Counted from the stretch's first letter, positions 10,128 through 19,376 are shown. The stretch: 64,000 bases of DNA from Secundilactobacillus paracollinoides DSM 15502 = JCM 11969 (GCF_001311135.1 NZ_BBAG01000012.1:1-64000), one strand, 5' to 3'. Program-made: numbers and translations. Notes: a model not told the origin generated them from the sequence alone.

Positions 10128-10864
10128 TTGGCAAACCCAACAGTTAAAGTAGGGAACACCGTTCTTGGCAGCGGCCGGCCAAAGATTGCCGTGCCGATCA
10201 CTGGAAAAACGCAGGAAGACATCTTAAGTCAAGCAGCCGACATTAAGGCTGCCCAACCCGACGTAGTTGAATGGCGGATCGATTTCTTTGATGGCGTGCT
10301 AGACGCTGATCGATTAGCTGAAACGGGTAAGGCATTGCACGACGCCATTGGCGATTTAGCCTACTCACCACGTTCCGGACAAAGGGTGAAGGCGGCGAAC
10401 TCGTTTTAGACGACGCCGGTTATTTCCAAGTCTGCGAAAACGTTGTTGCCGGTGACTTTACTGACGCGTTAGACGTTGAACGGTATCACGAAGAATCAGC
10501 TGTTAAAGGGATTATCGAGAAAGCACATGCTCAAAAGGTTGTCATTATCATGAGTAATCATGACTTTGACAAGACCCCAGCGGAAGATGACATTGTTGGT
10601 CGTTTGACCAGCATGGTTGAATACGGTGCTGACGTTGCCAAAATGGCCGTCATGCCAAATTCAGTCCAGGATGTCATCACTCTCCTGGAGGCTACTCATA
10701 GAGCAAGTTTATCGTTATCTAAACCAATTATCACAATGTCTATGGGTGATCTTGGGAAAGTTTCCCGGATCGCTGGTGAAGTCTTTGGCTCAAGTCTCAG
10801 TTTTGGTACCGTGGGTGCTGCATCAGCCCCTGGTCAAGTTGCATTAGACCACTTAAAGGTTTAA
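10128..10864 (+). CDS. aroD: 3-dehydroquinate dehydratase, type I (frameshifted)
   Basis: Schiff-base dehydratase converting 3-dehydroquinate to 3-dehydroshikimate, about 245 residues. Visible are VVEWRID with the conserved Glu, IIMSNHDFDKTP with the catalytic His, GADVAKMAVMP with the Schiff-base Lys, and the C-terminal FGTVGAASAPGQ. The frame breaks near 10361; one C (GCC CTA CTC) gives LALLTTFRTKGEGG and rejoins. The start is a TTG at 10128 with AAGGAG at 10112-10117, two bases after the carrier stop. Type I enzymes work in both biosynthesis and quinate breakdown. Confidence 0.9.
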
Positions 10865-10934
10865 CTTGAAGATCTCAAGTTGTCCTAAGCCGGACCAAAC
10901 TGAATAGTCACACCTTAAGGAGGTGATCAACCCC

Positions 10935-11897
10935 ATGCCAATGCATACCAAGTCAAAAAGATATGTTTCGCAGTTCTCGATGATGGGCACGATCATCTCT
11001 TTGACGTTATTTGAACAAAATCAGGACGCTGTCGAAAGCGTCTATGATTATTTAGCCCAAATGGATCGCGTTTTCTCGGCGAACCGGGGTGATTCAGAGT
11101 TATCGCGCATTAATCAGCAAGCAGGCGTCGCACCGGTAACGGTTAGCGATACCGCCTATGGTCTGATTCAGGACGCCATTCACTATACCCGCAAACATGC
11201 GGATAGTTTCAACGTGTTGATGGGGCCGCTGGTCAAGCTGTGGAAGATCGGGTTTGGCGGCGCTCAGGTGCCACCAAAGACCGAAATTGCCAAACGACTG
11301 ACGCTCATTCATTCTGCGGATGTGGTGCTTAACGAAAATGAGCATTCTGTGTATCTGGCGCAGGCGGGCATGCAGCTCGATCTGGGCGCGATAGCCAAGG
11401 GCTACTTTGCTGATCAGATTAGTCAGCAGTTGCAGGATCAGGGGATTACCAGTGCCATCATCGACCTTGGCGGCAACGTTCAGATTCTGGGGACGAATCC
11501 AGCCACGTCTGACGGCCGATGGCAGATCGGCATTCAAGATCCGCAACAGCAACGGGGCCGACCCCGACTTCAGGTGCAAGCCCCTGCTAAAACATTTGTC
11601 ACATCAGGCATCCGCGAACGTCATTTTGAAATCAACGGCCGCACTTACCACCATATCTTAGACCCGCAGACCGGTTTTCCCGTCACAAATGACGTGCAAC
11701 AGGTCACCATCATCACCGATAATTCCGAACTTGCCGAGGTCTTATCCACAGTCTGTTTCTTTAAGGGCTGTGAGCGTGGTCTAGCCATGGTGGAAGGGCG
11801 CAAGGATGTTGAAGCGATATTTATCGACCAAACCAACGCTGTTCATCATACGAGCGGCTTAACCGTCACAAATAAAGGAGTGTTTTCATATGAGTAA
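10935..11897 (+). CDS. apbE: FAD:protein FMN transferase
   Basis: Flavin transferase that attaches FMN covalently, through phosphate, to a Thr/Ser of FMN_bind domains. About 320 residues. Conserved parts are SMMGTIISLTL at the start, GAIAKGYFADQIS, DLGGNVQILG and HHILDPQTGFPV (metal and FAD binding). No signal peptide or lipobox is visible, so it acts in the cytosol, unlike many exported ApbE proteins. A full AAGGAGGTGATC (10917-10928) precedes the ATG at 10935. It overlaps the next gene, whose product carries a matching flavinylation motif and is its obvious substrate. Confidence 0.92.
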   Translation: MPMHTKSKRYVSQFSMMGTIISLTLFEQNQDAVESVYDYLAQMDRVFSANRGDSELSRINQQAGVAPVTVSDTAYGLIQDAIHYTRKHADSFNVLMGPLVKLWKIGFGGAQVPPKTEIAKRLTLIHSADVVLNENEHSVYLAQAGMQLDLGAIAKGYFADQISQQLQDQGITSAIIDLGGNVQILGTNPATSDGRWQIGIQDPQQQRGRPRLQVQAPAKTFVTSGIRERHFEINGRTYHHILDPQTGFPVTNDVQQVTIITDNSELAEVLSTVCFFKGCERGLAMVEGRKDVEAIFIDQTNAVHHTSGLTVTNKGVFSYE

Positions 11898-14202
11898 CGA
11901 AAAACAAATCAAAGGATCCGCAATGGGTCACAACGGGATCATCAATTACGAACTAGACGTTAACGATAACAAGCTTGAAGATTTAAAGATCTTAAAGCAC
12001 TCTGAAACGTCAGGTATCTTTAACCAGGTCATCGACAAACTGAAGGCCAACATCATTGAACAACAGTCCTTTGACGTGGACGCCATCAGCGGGGCAACCG
12101 TTATGACGCAAGCTATTCTGGATTCAGCTAAGGAAGCAGTTGCGGACGACAAGGACGTTAAGCTGACACCAAAGCCAAAGAAAGAAGTTACCCACGTCAC
12201 AACGCGTTTGAAGGCCGACGTTGTCATCATTGGTGGCGGTGAAGCCGGATTAGTTGCCGGTGCCCGCGCCCTGACTGAGGGCCAAAGCGTTATCTTAGTT
12301 GAAAAGAACGGCTACATGGGCGGTGCCACCATCTTAAACGGCTCTAACGTTGTTGGGACTGGCTCAAAGGTCTCTGAAAAAGCGCTGGGTCACACTGAAG
12401 ACACCCCAGTGCGGTTGGCACAAGATGTTGCGCGTGAATCACGTGAAACGAACTTAACTGATTTAACAAAATTGATGGCCAACAACATTGGTCCAGCCAT
12501 TGATTTCATCAGTGACTTTGCTGATTTGCACTATCAAAAAGCACAAACGCAAACTCCAGAACACTCCGTTGAACGGCAAATTGAATTACCGACTGCCTCT
12601 AGTTTTGAATTTATCAGTAAAGTTTCTAAAGCCTTCCAAGACAAGGGTGGCAAGATCATCCTCGGTGCCCGGGTCGAAGACATGACCGAAAACAGCAAGG
12701 GTGAAGTGATCGGCCTGGTAGCTGAAGCTAAGAATGAAACCTTTAAAATTAAGGCGCACTCAATCGTTTTGGCTTCCGGTGGCTACGGTGCTAACCAAAA
12801 AATGCGTGGTGCCGAGAGTGAAGGCATTGACTACTATGGCCCAATGACCTCAACTGGTGACGCCTACAGCTTTAACAAGGATCTGAACCTGAAGTCCCAC
12901 AACATGGGCTGGTACAAGATCTATCCACACGGTGTTGAAACGGAACCGGGTATCGCTAAGTTGACCACCTATGCTTCAAAGGAAGCCACTGATCTCGGTG
13001 CCCTCTACGTGAACTCAAAGGGGAAGCGGATCGTTAACGAATCAGCTGTCTATACTGATTTCCGTGATGCCATCCTGCAACAACCAGACCGGATGTCCTA
13101 CATGTTGATGGACGAACGGACCTGGAAAGAAGTTTACAAGCTTTTGGTCCTGCATGACTTCACTGAAAAAGAGATCAAGCAGTTCTTTGATAATAAGGAT
13201 AAGGAACCATTGTTTGTTAAAGGTTCCCTTGAAGAAGTCGCTGCGGCTGCTCACGTGGACGTTGCCGGACTTGAAGAGACTGTTAAAAACTATCAAGGCT
13301 ATGCTAAGGCAGGTAAGGATCCTGAATTCGATCGTCAGCCTGAATACCTACACGCATTCGAAGGAGACACCTTCTACATGGTTGAACAACGGGGCCGGTT
13401 TGCCACAACCTTGGGCGGCTACTCCGTCAACGCTGACAAGATGCAACTCGTGAACACGGATGACCAGCCAATTGCGAACTACTACGCTGCTGGTGAAGTT
13501 GTCGGCGGTGCGAACGGCCATGACTCAATGCCAAGTATGATGAACTCATGGGGCATTTCTTCTGGGTATGTTGCTGGGGAAGCGGCTAGCGAAAACGCGA
13601 ATCGTCTCAAAGCGGCAGGACCGGACGCAGTCAATTTAGTTGCCCTTGTTGGGACGAATGCTTCAAAGTCTTACAACCGGAAACTACTGACTGCTATGCA
13701 AGATTTATTTGATACCCAAGCTGACATTGACCTGTGCGAAATTAAGGAGTTGCCACTGTTTAACGAAGACCTGGTCAACGACGAACCCGAGAACGTTAAG
13801 GCATTTGGTCAAAAGATCGACGATGCCGATGGTGTGATCATCGGTGTGCCGGAATACGACCACGCAGTGCCTGCAGCGTTGAAGAGCGCAATCGAATGGC
13901 TCTCATGTGCTGAACACCCATTTACTGGCAAACCAGTGATGATCGTTGGTACGTCGCTTGGGATTCAAGGCACCGTTCGCGCCCAGATGAATCTCCGTCA
14001 AATTCTGGATGCACCAGGTGTTGACGCTGAAGTGATGCCAGGAAATGAATTCATGTTGCCACAAGCTGGAACTAAGTTTGAGGATAACGGCACCATTAAT
14101 GATCCCGGCAGTGTTAGCTTTTTGAAGCAGTGCTTTGGTAACTTCGTTCAGTTCATTGCGTTGAAGAGTGCGGATGAAGATAAGAAGGCTCAGGAAGTTT
14201 AA
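11890..14202 (+). CDS. Three-domain flavoprotein reductase: FMN_bind, FAD_binding_2, NADPH-FMN reductase
   Basis: Soluble protein of 770 residues. Residues 1-95 are an FMN_bind domain with DAISGAT, where Thr70 is the likely FMN attachment site made by the neighbouring ApbE. Residues ~108-565 are a fumarate-reductase-type FAD domain (VVIIGGGEAGLVAGARAL; AAGEVVGGANGHDSMPSMMN). Residues ~577-760 are an NADPH-dependent FMN reductase domain (VGTNASKSYNRKLL; GVPEYDHAVPAALKSAIEW). Electrons would flow NAD(P)H to FMN to bound FMN to FAD to substrate. Related enzymes reduce fumarate, urocanate, acrylate or cinnamates. The usual substrate-binding HPT of fumarate reductases reads YPHG here, so fumarate is unlikely. 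Context suggests shikimate or dehydroshikimate as acceptor. No frameshift. Confidence 0.88.
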   Translation: MSNEKQIKGSAMGHNGIINYELDVNDNKLEDLKILKHSETSGIFNQVIDKLKANIIEQQSFDVDAISGATVMTQAILDSAKEAVADDKDVKLTPKPKKEVTHVTTRLKADVVIIGGGEAGLVAGARALTEGQSVILVEKNGYMGGATILNGSNVVGTGSKVSEKALGHTEDTPVRLAQDVARESRETNLTDLTKLMANNIGPAIDFISDFADLHYQKAQTQTPEHSVERQIELPTASSFEFISKVSKAFQDKGGKIILGARVEDMTENSKGEVIGLVAEAKNETFKIKAHSIVLASGGYGANQKMRGAESEGIDYYGPMTSTGDAYSFNKDLNLKSHNMGWYKIYPHGVETEPGIAKLTTYASKEATDLGALYVNSKGKRIVNESAVYTDFRDAILQQPDRMSYMLMDERTWKEVYKLLVLHDFTEKEIKQFFDNKDKEPLFVKGSLEEVAAAAHVDVAGLEETVKNYQGYAKAGKDPEFDRQPEYLHAFEGDTFYMVEQRGRFATTLGGYSVNADKMQLVNTDDQPIANYYAAGEVVGGANGHDSMPSMMNSWGISSGYVAGEAASENANRLKAAGPDAVNLVALVGTNASKSYNRKLLTAMQDLFDTQADIDLCEIKELPLFNEDLVNDEPENVKAFGQKIDDADGVIIGVPEYDHAVPAALKSAIEWLSCAEHPFTGKPVMIVGTSLGIQGTVRAQMNLRQILDAPGVDAEVMPGNEFMLPQAGTKFEDNGTINDPGSVSFLKQCFGNFVQFIALKSADEDKKAQEV

Positions 14203-14216
14203 TTAGTTGTTCTGAG

Positions 14217-14767
14217 TTCGTTGCATTCCGCAATTTGGCACTCCGCTGAGAGTGGCTCGCGATGAAGCTAATTCGATTTCTGCTGCGCAGCTCTCGAATG
14301 GATCTCCATCGACTCGCACATCAGTAACCGACCCAAGAACGGTCGCTAACTGATGTCGACACCACAGCTCCGTGCCAAATTGCTTCATTCCACTGACGTT
14401 GAGCTTACTTTCTATCACTGATTAAGTATCACAATGGCGTTAAACCGAGTTTGCGGAGAATTCGCCCTCGACTGCTAGTAAGACCATTGACAGCTACGTT
14501 TCTCACCACGTTCTAGACACAGATAACGATTGATTAACAGGTTTCATGACAACATTTATGAAGCCTTACTATCTATGATGAGGATAACAGTAACGTAGCG
14601 TAGTGGAGCCGGTCGGCATTGCAGGCTGTGGTGTCGGTATTAGTTAGCGACCGTCTTTTGGTCGCTTACTAATACGGGAGACGTAGGAGATTCTTAATTT
14701 CTGTAAAGAAATTCAATAGCTCTGGAGCGACCCCACCTCAGCCTGCAGGGCCGACCGGCGCAACGAA
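14217..14767 (+). repeat. F1 repeat element, copy 2 (551 bp)
   Basis: Ends TTCGTTGC (14217-14224) and GCAACGAA (14760-14767) are identical to copy 1. The left module pairs GCAATTTGGCAC with GTGCCAAATTGC. The right module pairs GCCGGTCGGC with GCCGACCGGC and holds the hairpin GTATTAGTTAGCGACC / GGTCGCTTACTAATAC. Relative to copy 1, both sides of the right outer stem change together. It lies just after the flavoprotein stop and before the second aroF. Confidence 0.85.
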
Positions 14768-14845
14768 GCGACATACTTGCACCAGATGAATCACTCAATT
14801 AAAGAAAATACTTTGCACTTTAAACCTAAGGAGGTGGTGATAACG

Positions 14846-14881
14846 TTGTGTCATTGTTATTGCTACCTTCTTTTCTATTGA
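14846..14881 (+). CDS. Candidate leader peptide, 11 residues, upstream of aroF copy 2
   Basis: A full-strength AAGGAGG (14828-14834) lies 11 bases before a TTG that opens the frame M-C-H-C-Y-C-Y-L-L-F-Y ending in TGA-TAG. Four of eleven residues are Tyr or Phe, as in attenuation leaders of aromatic genes. The same site could instead serve a GTG at 14848 that extends AroF by 23 hydrophobic residues. No terminator hairpin was found between it and aroF. Tentative. Confidence 0.3.
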   Translation: MCHCYCYLLFY

Positions 14882-14916
14882 TAGAAAATATAAAGAAAAC
14901 TGAGTTAATTCATAGA

Positions 14917-15944
14917 ATGATAATTGTATTGAAACCAGGTCAAGAATCCGTTGTGACTGAATTAAAGCGTCACTTTGGCGACCATCACGATGTGTTTGTC
15001 CATGAGAACCGCGTTGCCATTGCCGGTATTACTGCAGATGAACTGATTGGATCGGAGAAGGCTGCTGCCGAGGAGCTGATTACGGATGAGCCTAAGGCCG
15101 TTCAAGGCAGCCGTCAATTTCATCCAGAAGATACGGTCATTAAAACGAAGCACAGTGTTATCGGTGGTGATCATTTTACCCTAATGGCGGGACCTGTTCC
15201 GTTGAATCACAAGCACATGTGCTGAAGATGGCGCGGGTTGCTAAGGAGAACGGTGCAACTGTTTTACGTGGTGGTGCGTTTAAACCGCGGACATCACCCT
15301 ATTCGTTTCAAGGACTTGGGGAAGACGGTCTGAAGTATCTGCGTCAAGCTGCTGATGCGTTCGGTATGGATGTGCTGGCCGAGGTCATGGATGACGAACA
15401 TGTTGAAATGGTTGCCAAATACACCGATATTTTCCAAATTGGTGCCCGGAATATGCAAAATTTTTCGTTGCTGAAGACAGTGGGGCAGACTGACATTCCA
15501 GTGATGCTAAAGCGTGGCATGTCCGCAACGGTTGACGATATTTTGAATGCCGCTGAATACATTGCGGCTGGCGGTAACCACAATATTATGATTGCTGAGC
15601 GGGGGATTCGGACGTTTGATAACAAATACACCCGCAACACCATGGATGCAGGTGTGGTCCCTGTTTTGCAGAAATTGACCCACTATCCAGTGATTATTGA
15701 CCCAAGTCATGCCGCTGGGCACACTGAGTTTGTTACGCCGTTAGCCTTGGCCGGGACAGCTGCCGGGGCTTCAGGACTGGTCGTGGAAATTCATGACGAC
15801 CCTGCTCACGCGTTATCAGACGGTACGCAAGCATTGAAGCCAAACGAATTCAAAGACCTAGCTGAAAAGGCGGTTGCGGTGCATGATCTCCTGTTTGGAA
15901 TGGACGAAGAAGAGACTGACACGGAACCACAAACGAGGCATTAA
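14917..15944 (+). CDS. aroF: DAHP synthase, type I-beta (copy 2, frameshifted)
   Basis: Same architecture as the copy at 2431: small N-terminal domain ([20 protein letters not shown]) and a barrel with [28 protein letters not shown] and [10 protein letters not shown]. The frame breaks near 15193, again inside GPCSVES; one C after GACC restores it. The ATG at 14917 is chosen because the paralogue starts at the same residue, but it has no clear ribosome binding site. The strong site at 14828 favours a GTG at 14848 or a leader peptide. About 342 residues. Followed by aroB after one base, as in copy 1, so the pair duplicated as a unit. Confidence 0.88.
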
Positions 15945-15945
15945 A

Positions 15946-17020
15946 ATGAAAACTGTTGATGTCAAACTCACAAACAAGACTTATCAGGTCATGATTGCCG
16001 CTGGGCTGTTGCAACAAGCCGGTCAGTTGGTGGCGAATGTCTGGTCACCGTGCAAAATTGCGTTGGTGAGTGATTCTAACGTCGCCTCACTGTATCAACG
16101 GCAGGTCGCGGATACTTTAACGCAGGCTGGGTTTCAGGTATTTTGCTACGACTTTCCCGCTGGAGAATCGTCGAAATCACTGACCGTTTTGGGTGACTTG
16201 GCGCGTCAATTAGCCGCGGATGCGTTTAACCGCGACGACGGCGTGATTGCGCTTGGCGGTGGTGTGACGGGTGATTTAACGGGTCTACTAGCCGCCACCT
16301 ATATGCGCGGCCATTCGGTTCATTCAGATGCCAACGTCACTGTTAGCGCAGGTCGATAGTTCCGTTGGCGGGAAGACCGCAGTAGATCTGGACAGCATCA
16401 AAAATATTATTGGGGCCTTCTACGAACCAGATCTAGTGCTGATCGATTCTAATACATTGAACACGTTGCAACAGCGTGATTTGGTGGAAGGCTACGGCGA
16501 AATTGTCAAAACGGCGGCCATGGTTGGTGGTGCGTTTTGGTCGCTGATCGAAACAATCAATTCACCAGCCGACATCATGACGCACGCTGAAGAACTCAGT
16601 GCCCGGTCGATTCAATTTAAGGCCGACGTGGTGATGGGGGATGAAAAAGAGAGTGGTCAACGACAACTGCTAAACTTTGGCCACACCCTTGGCCACACGG
16701 TTGAGGCATTGGCAGATGGCGGTTTGCGGCACGGTGAGGCGGTCAGCATTGGCATGGTCGCTATCATGCAACTTTTCGAGAACAATGGTGATGCACAGGC
16801 CGGAATCACCGATAAGCTCCGCGACCGTTTACAAGCGGTTGGATTACCGACAACGTCACCGTTGCTACACTTGCCAGCAGCGTTGGATAAAGTGAAAAAC
16901 GACAAGAAGAATCGGCATGGGCACCTCAATTTGGTCATGATTAAGACGATTGGTGCGCCACAGATCGTGTCGATTCCAAGTGCGGAAATTGGGTCATTTT
17001 TGAAGCTTACAGCAGGTTAG
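15946..17020 (+). CDS. aroB: 3-dehydroquinate synthase (copy 2, frameshifted)
   Basis: About 358 residues, with GGGVTGDLTGLLAATYMRG, PTSLLAQVDSSVGGKTAV and FGHTLGHTVEALADGG as in the first copy. The break near 16313 is an extra C (GGCCATT where the paralogue has GGCATT), one of the few insertions in the window. ATG at 15946 with GAGG upstream, one base after the aroF stop. A second copy of the first two pathway steps inside one island implies a high demand for dehydroquinate or separate regulation. Confidence 0.88.
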
Positions 17021-17036
17021 ATTGGAGATCTTGAAC

Positions 17037-17873
17037 ATGGCAGAAAAGAGTTGGTTAGGGTTAACCGGAAAAGTGTGCGTTGTTACTGGGGCCGTTGGCG
17101 GAATGGGGACGAAGATCTGTGCTGAATTTGCGAAACAGGGGGCTAACGTCGTGTTGGTCGACCTGCTGGCGGATAAGGTGACAGCGTATGCGACCGACTT
17201 AGCGGCTAAATTTGGCGTGAAGACGTTGGCGTTGACTTGCGATACGACGGCTGAAACACAGGTGGACGCAGCCGTTGAACAGGTGGTTGCCACGTTTGGT
17301 CGCGTCGATATCCTGGTAAATACAGCGGCTATTTTACGGTTTTCGCCACTTGAAGATCTGCGGCTGGATGAATGGCAGACGGCGCTAAACATCAACGTCA
17401 CGGGCTATTTCTTGATGGCCCAGCGATTCGGTAAACAGATGATCAAGCAAAGAAAGGGCACGATGGTGCATATTTCAACGGTCGCTTCCTACTTCCCTGA
17501 AACCTATAGTGGCGCTTATAGCACGACTAAGGCGGCGGTTAATATGTTATCCAAACAGATCGCGGCTGAATGGGGCCAGTACGGCGTTCGGAGTAACTGC
17601 ATTTTGCCGTGTCTGGTAAAAACACCGATGTCGGAGAGCTTTTACGCGGATCCTGATGTGGAAAGTGGCCGGACGCGATTGGTTGCTAGCCGGCGAATCG
17701 GGACGCTGGACGATATTGCCAACAGCGTGCTGTATTTGGCCAGTGACCGGTCAGACTACACCAACGGCGCAGAGTTGGCAGTGGATGGCGGTATCGGGAT
17801 CATGATGCAGGATATGATTCCTAAGCCTGGTGGTCGTCGCGGTTATGCAGAGGCACATCACCAAAATAAGTAA
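17037..17873 (+). CDS. Short-chain dehydrogenase/reductase
   Basis: Classical SDR of 278 residues. The Rossmann loop is TGAVGGMG (residues ~17-24), an Asp-Leu after the second strand (VVLVDLLAD) points to NAD, the catalytic Ser is in HISTVAS and the YxxxK motif is YSTTK. The C-terminus (DGGIGIMMQDM) is typical. The ATG at 17037 has GGAG at a good distance; TTG codons upstream in frame are less likely. It is 16 bases after aroB and shares its direction, so it probably belongs to the aromatic operon. A role in oxidising or reducing a ring hydroxyl of quinate, shikimate or a reduced product is inference. Confidence 0.8.
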   Translation: MAEKSWLGLTGKVCVVTGAVGGMGTKICAEFAKQGANVVLVDLLADKVTAYATDLAAKFGVKTLALTCDTTAETQVDAAVEQVVATFGRVDILVNTAAILRFSPLEDLRLDEWQTALNINVTGYFLMAQRFGKQMIKQRKGTMVHISTVASYFPETYSGAYSTTKAAVNMLSKQIAAEWGQYGVRSNCILPCLVKTPMSESFYADPDVESGRTRLVASRRIGTLDDIANSVLYLASDRSDYTNGAELAVDGGIGIMMQDMIPKPGGRRGYAEAHHQNK

Positions 17874-18048
17874 CGGCAGATGGCTGAGTTGTTGAGACTA
17901 GTATACCGAACCAATGTAAGGGTAATGTGTTGAACGTGTAAAGGTTGTGTAAAGGTGATTTTGGTCACAAGGACACATTGCTTGTCATCAACCGAAACGT
18001 CAGGTGCCTGAATGTGTAGCGACGCATGGCATTCGAAGGGGCGCTAAG

Positions 18049-18309
18049 ATGACAACATGGCAGGAATTTGAAAAAATACTGACCGCAATTTCACCAGTGG
18101 ATAAAGTTTTGATAGACGCCTTAGTCCAACTTGTTTCAAAGAGATGGAATTTGAAGGTTTCCCAGAAAGAATTGGCTAAGAGGAGTGGTATGAGTCTGGC
18201 TCAAGTCACTAGCCTTGAACTGCTAGAGACAATGCCAACCCTTAAAATACTCAGTCAGTATGCGGATGGATTAGGGATGAAACTTGAATTAACCGTTGTT
18301 CCAGCGTAA
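18049..18309 (+). CDS. Small XRE-family HTH protein
   Basis: 86 residues with an HTH_3 domain (VSQKELAKRSGMSLAQVTSLE) in the middle and a C-terminal part (LKILSQYADGLGMKLELTVVP) resembling HigA-type antitoxins. No toxin gene is adjacent; the preceding 175 bp holds no reading frame. AAGGGG precedes the ATG. It could be an orphan antitoxin or a solo regulator. Confidence 0.65.
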   Translation: MTTWQEFEKILTAISPVDKVLIDALVQLVSKRWNLKVSQKELAKRSGMSLAQVTSLELLETMPTLKILSQYADGLGMKLELTVVPA

Positions 18310-18310
18310 C

Positions 18311-18345
18311 AAAAAGGATCTCCAGATTAGTGGAGATCCTTTTTA
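18311..18345. terminator. Bidirectional terminator
   Basis: AAAAAGGATCTCC and GGAGATCCTTTTT form a 13-bp stem with an 8-base loop, serving both the HTH gene and the convergent acetyltransferase gene. Confidence 0.9.
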
Positions 18346-18348
18346 AGT

Positions 18349-19005
18349 CTATTTAAGCCAATCTTCCGGCTTATTCAATGCTTCCTGCAGCTTCTTAAAA
18401 AAATGGCTAACATGCCAAGCATCCGCAACCGCATGGTGAATGGTAAACGAAACGGGCATGGTTCGCCGGTCGTCCTGAAGCACATACTTGCCGGCTTCAA
18501 TCACTGGTAAAAAGTTGGGTAGACCGTTAAACGATAGCGGCGTATAACTGTTAAAGTGCAGCCACGGATTCATGTTGATCATGTAGGCATTTTCTGGTTG
18601 ATCCGGCTTGGCAACAGCACCGTGTTGGTCGCTGTACTGTGTTTTATCGGCCTCATAATTGGCGTTAAATACTGCCAAATCAGCATTGTAGTCAGTCCAA
18701 ATGCCGGAAATCGTGTGGTCGTCTTCATGAAATACCGAATATGACGGTGTCAAATGGTCGTAGTAACCCAATTGTTTCCCGCGTTGGGCAATCATGAATT
18801 CTGGTTGTTCGCTGATCAGCCGCGTCATCAGATACAGGTAGACCGCGTTGAAGTGATAGCCAGCCAATTTTGCGGCGTCGTAGGTGGCAGTGATATCCAC
18901 GTCCACGTTGACGGTAAAGCCAGTCGGCATCATTTTAGTGAAGTAGTAAAAGTAATCCCGGCGTTGCCAGGTTTGTAAATCAATTGGTGTGAAGGTTGGG
19001 GTCAT
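18349..19005 (-). CDS. CatA-like acetyltransferase
   Basis: 218 residues, the usual length of type A chloramphenicol acetyltransferases, which are cytosolic trimers using acetyl-CoA. The active-site block near residue 190 reads HHAVADAWH instead of the classical HHxVCDGYH; the catalytic His is kept, the Gly after Asp is Ala. Many lactobacilli carry such homologues without documented resistance, so the acceptor is unknown. It overlaps the stop of the GIY-YIG gene by one base and is probably co-transcribed with it. Confidence 0.75.
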   Translation of the reverse strand: MTPTFTPIDLQTWQRRDYFYYFTKMMPTGFTVNVDVDITATYDAAKLAGYHFNAVYLYLMTRLISEQPEFMIAQRGKQLGYYDHLTPSYSVFHEDDHTISGIWTDYNADLAVFNANYEADKTQYSDQHGAVAKPDQPENAYMINMNPWLHFNSYTPLSFNGLPNFLPVIEAGKYVLQDDRRTMPVSFTIHHAVADAWHVSHFFKKLQEALNKPEDWLK

Positions 19006-19364
19006 TATTTTAGCTCCTTAAGCGGGGTATTATAGCCGTTATCGCCAAACGGCTGCAGTTTTTCGAACCATTTTTTCTTTAATTCCCGCAGTTCATAACG
19101 CAGGTTAACCACGTCATCCGTTTTCTCTTCCCAAAGGACGTCACACGTAAAGGCGTCTTCCCCCATAGCGTCCCAGTCGGCCTGCAATGGCGTGTGCCCA
19201 TAGGTGTGATTTTTAAGATTGAACTTGTAGTAATTCCAGCGATTTTTGGTGTTCGGTACGGTGTCGATGTAGATCTTATGGTTCACGGTATTGGTGATCT
19301 GAATGACACCATAGTAGGTGGATTGTCGTTTATAGGCGTCCTTCAACGCTTTGTGGTCAGTCAT
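19005..19364 (-). CDS. GIY-YIG nuclease family protein
   Basis: 119 residues. The block YYGVIQITNTVNHKIYID is a divergent GIY-YIG motif, followed by a conserved Arg (NRWNYYKFNLKNH). The C-terminus is short and basic. Such small proteins are found in Lactobacillales beside DUF2087 regulators, as here. Whether it cleaves DNA is unknown. Confidence 0.6.
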   Translation of the reverse strand: MTDHKALKDAYKRQSTYYGVIQITNTVNHKIYIDTVPNTKNRWNYYKFNLKNHTYGHTPLQADWDAMGEDAFTCDVLWEEKTDDVVNLRYELRELKKKWFEKLQPFGDNGYNTPLKELK

Positions 19365-19376
19365 GAGTATGCTCCT

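Noticed and set aside
2431-17020. aro genes as decayed pseudogenes
   Set aside because: Each has one single-base break, motifs are complete on both sides, and the same kind of break hits housekeeping genes across the window.
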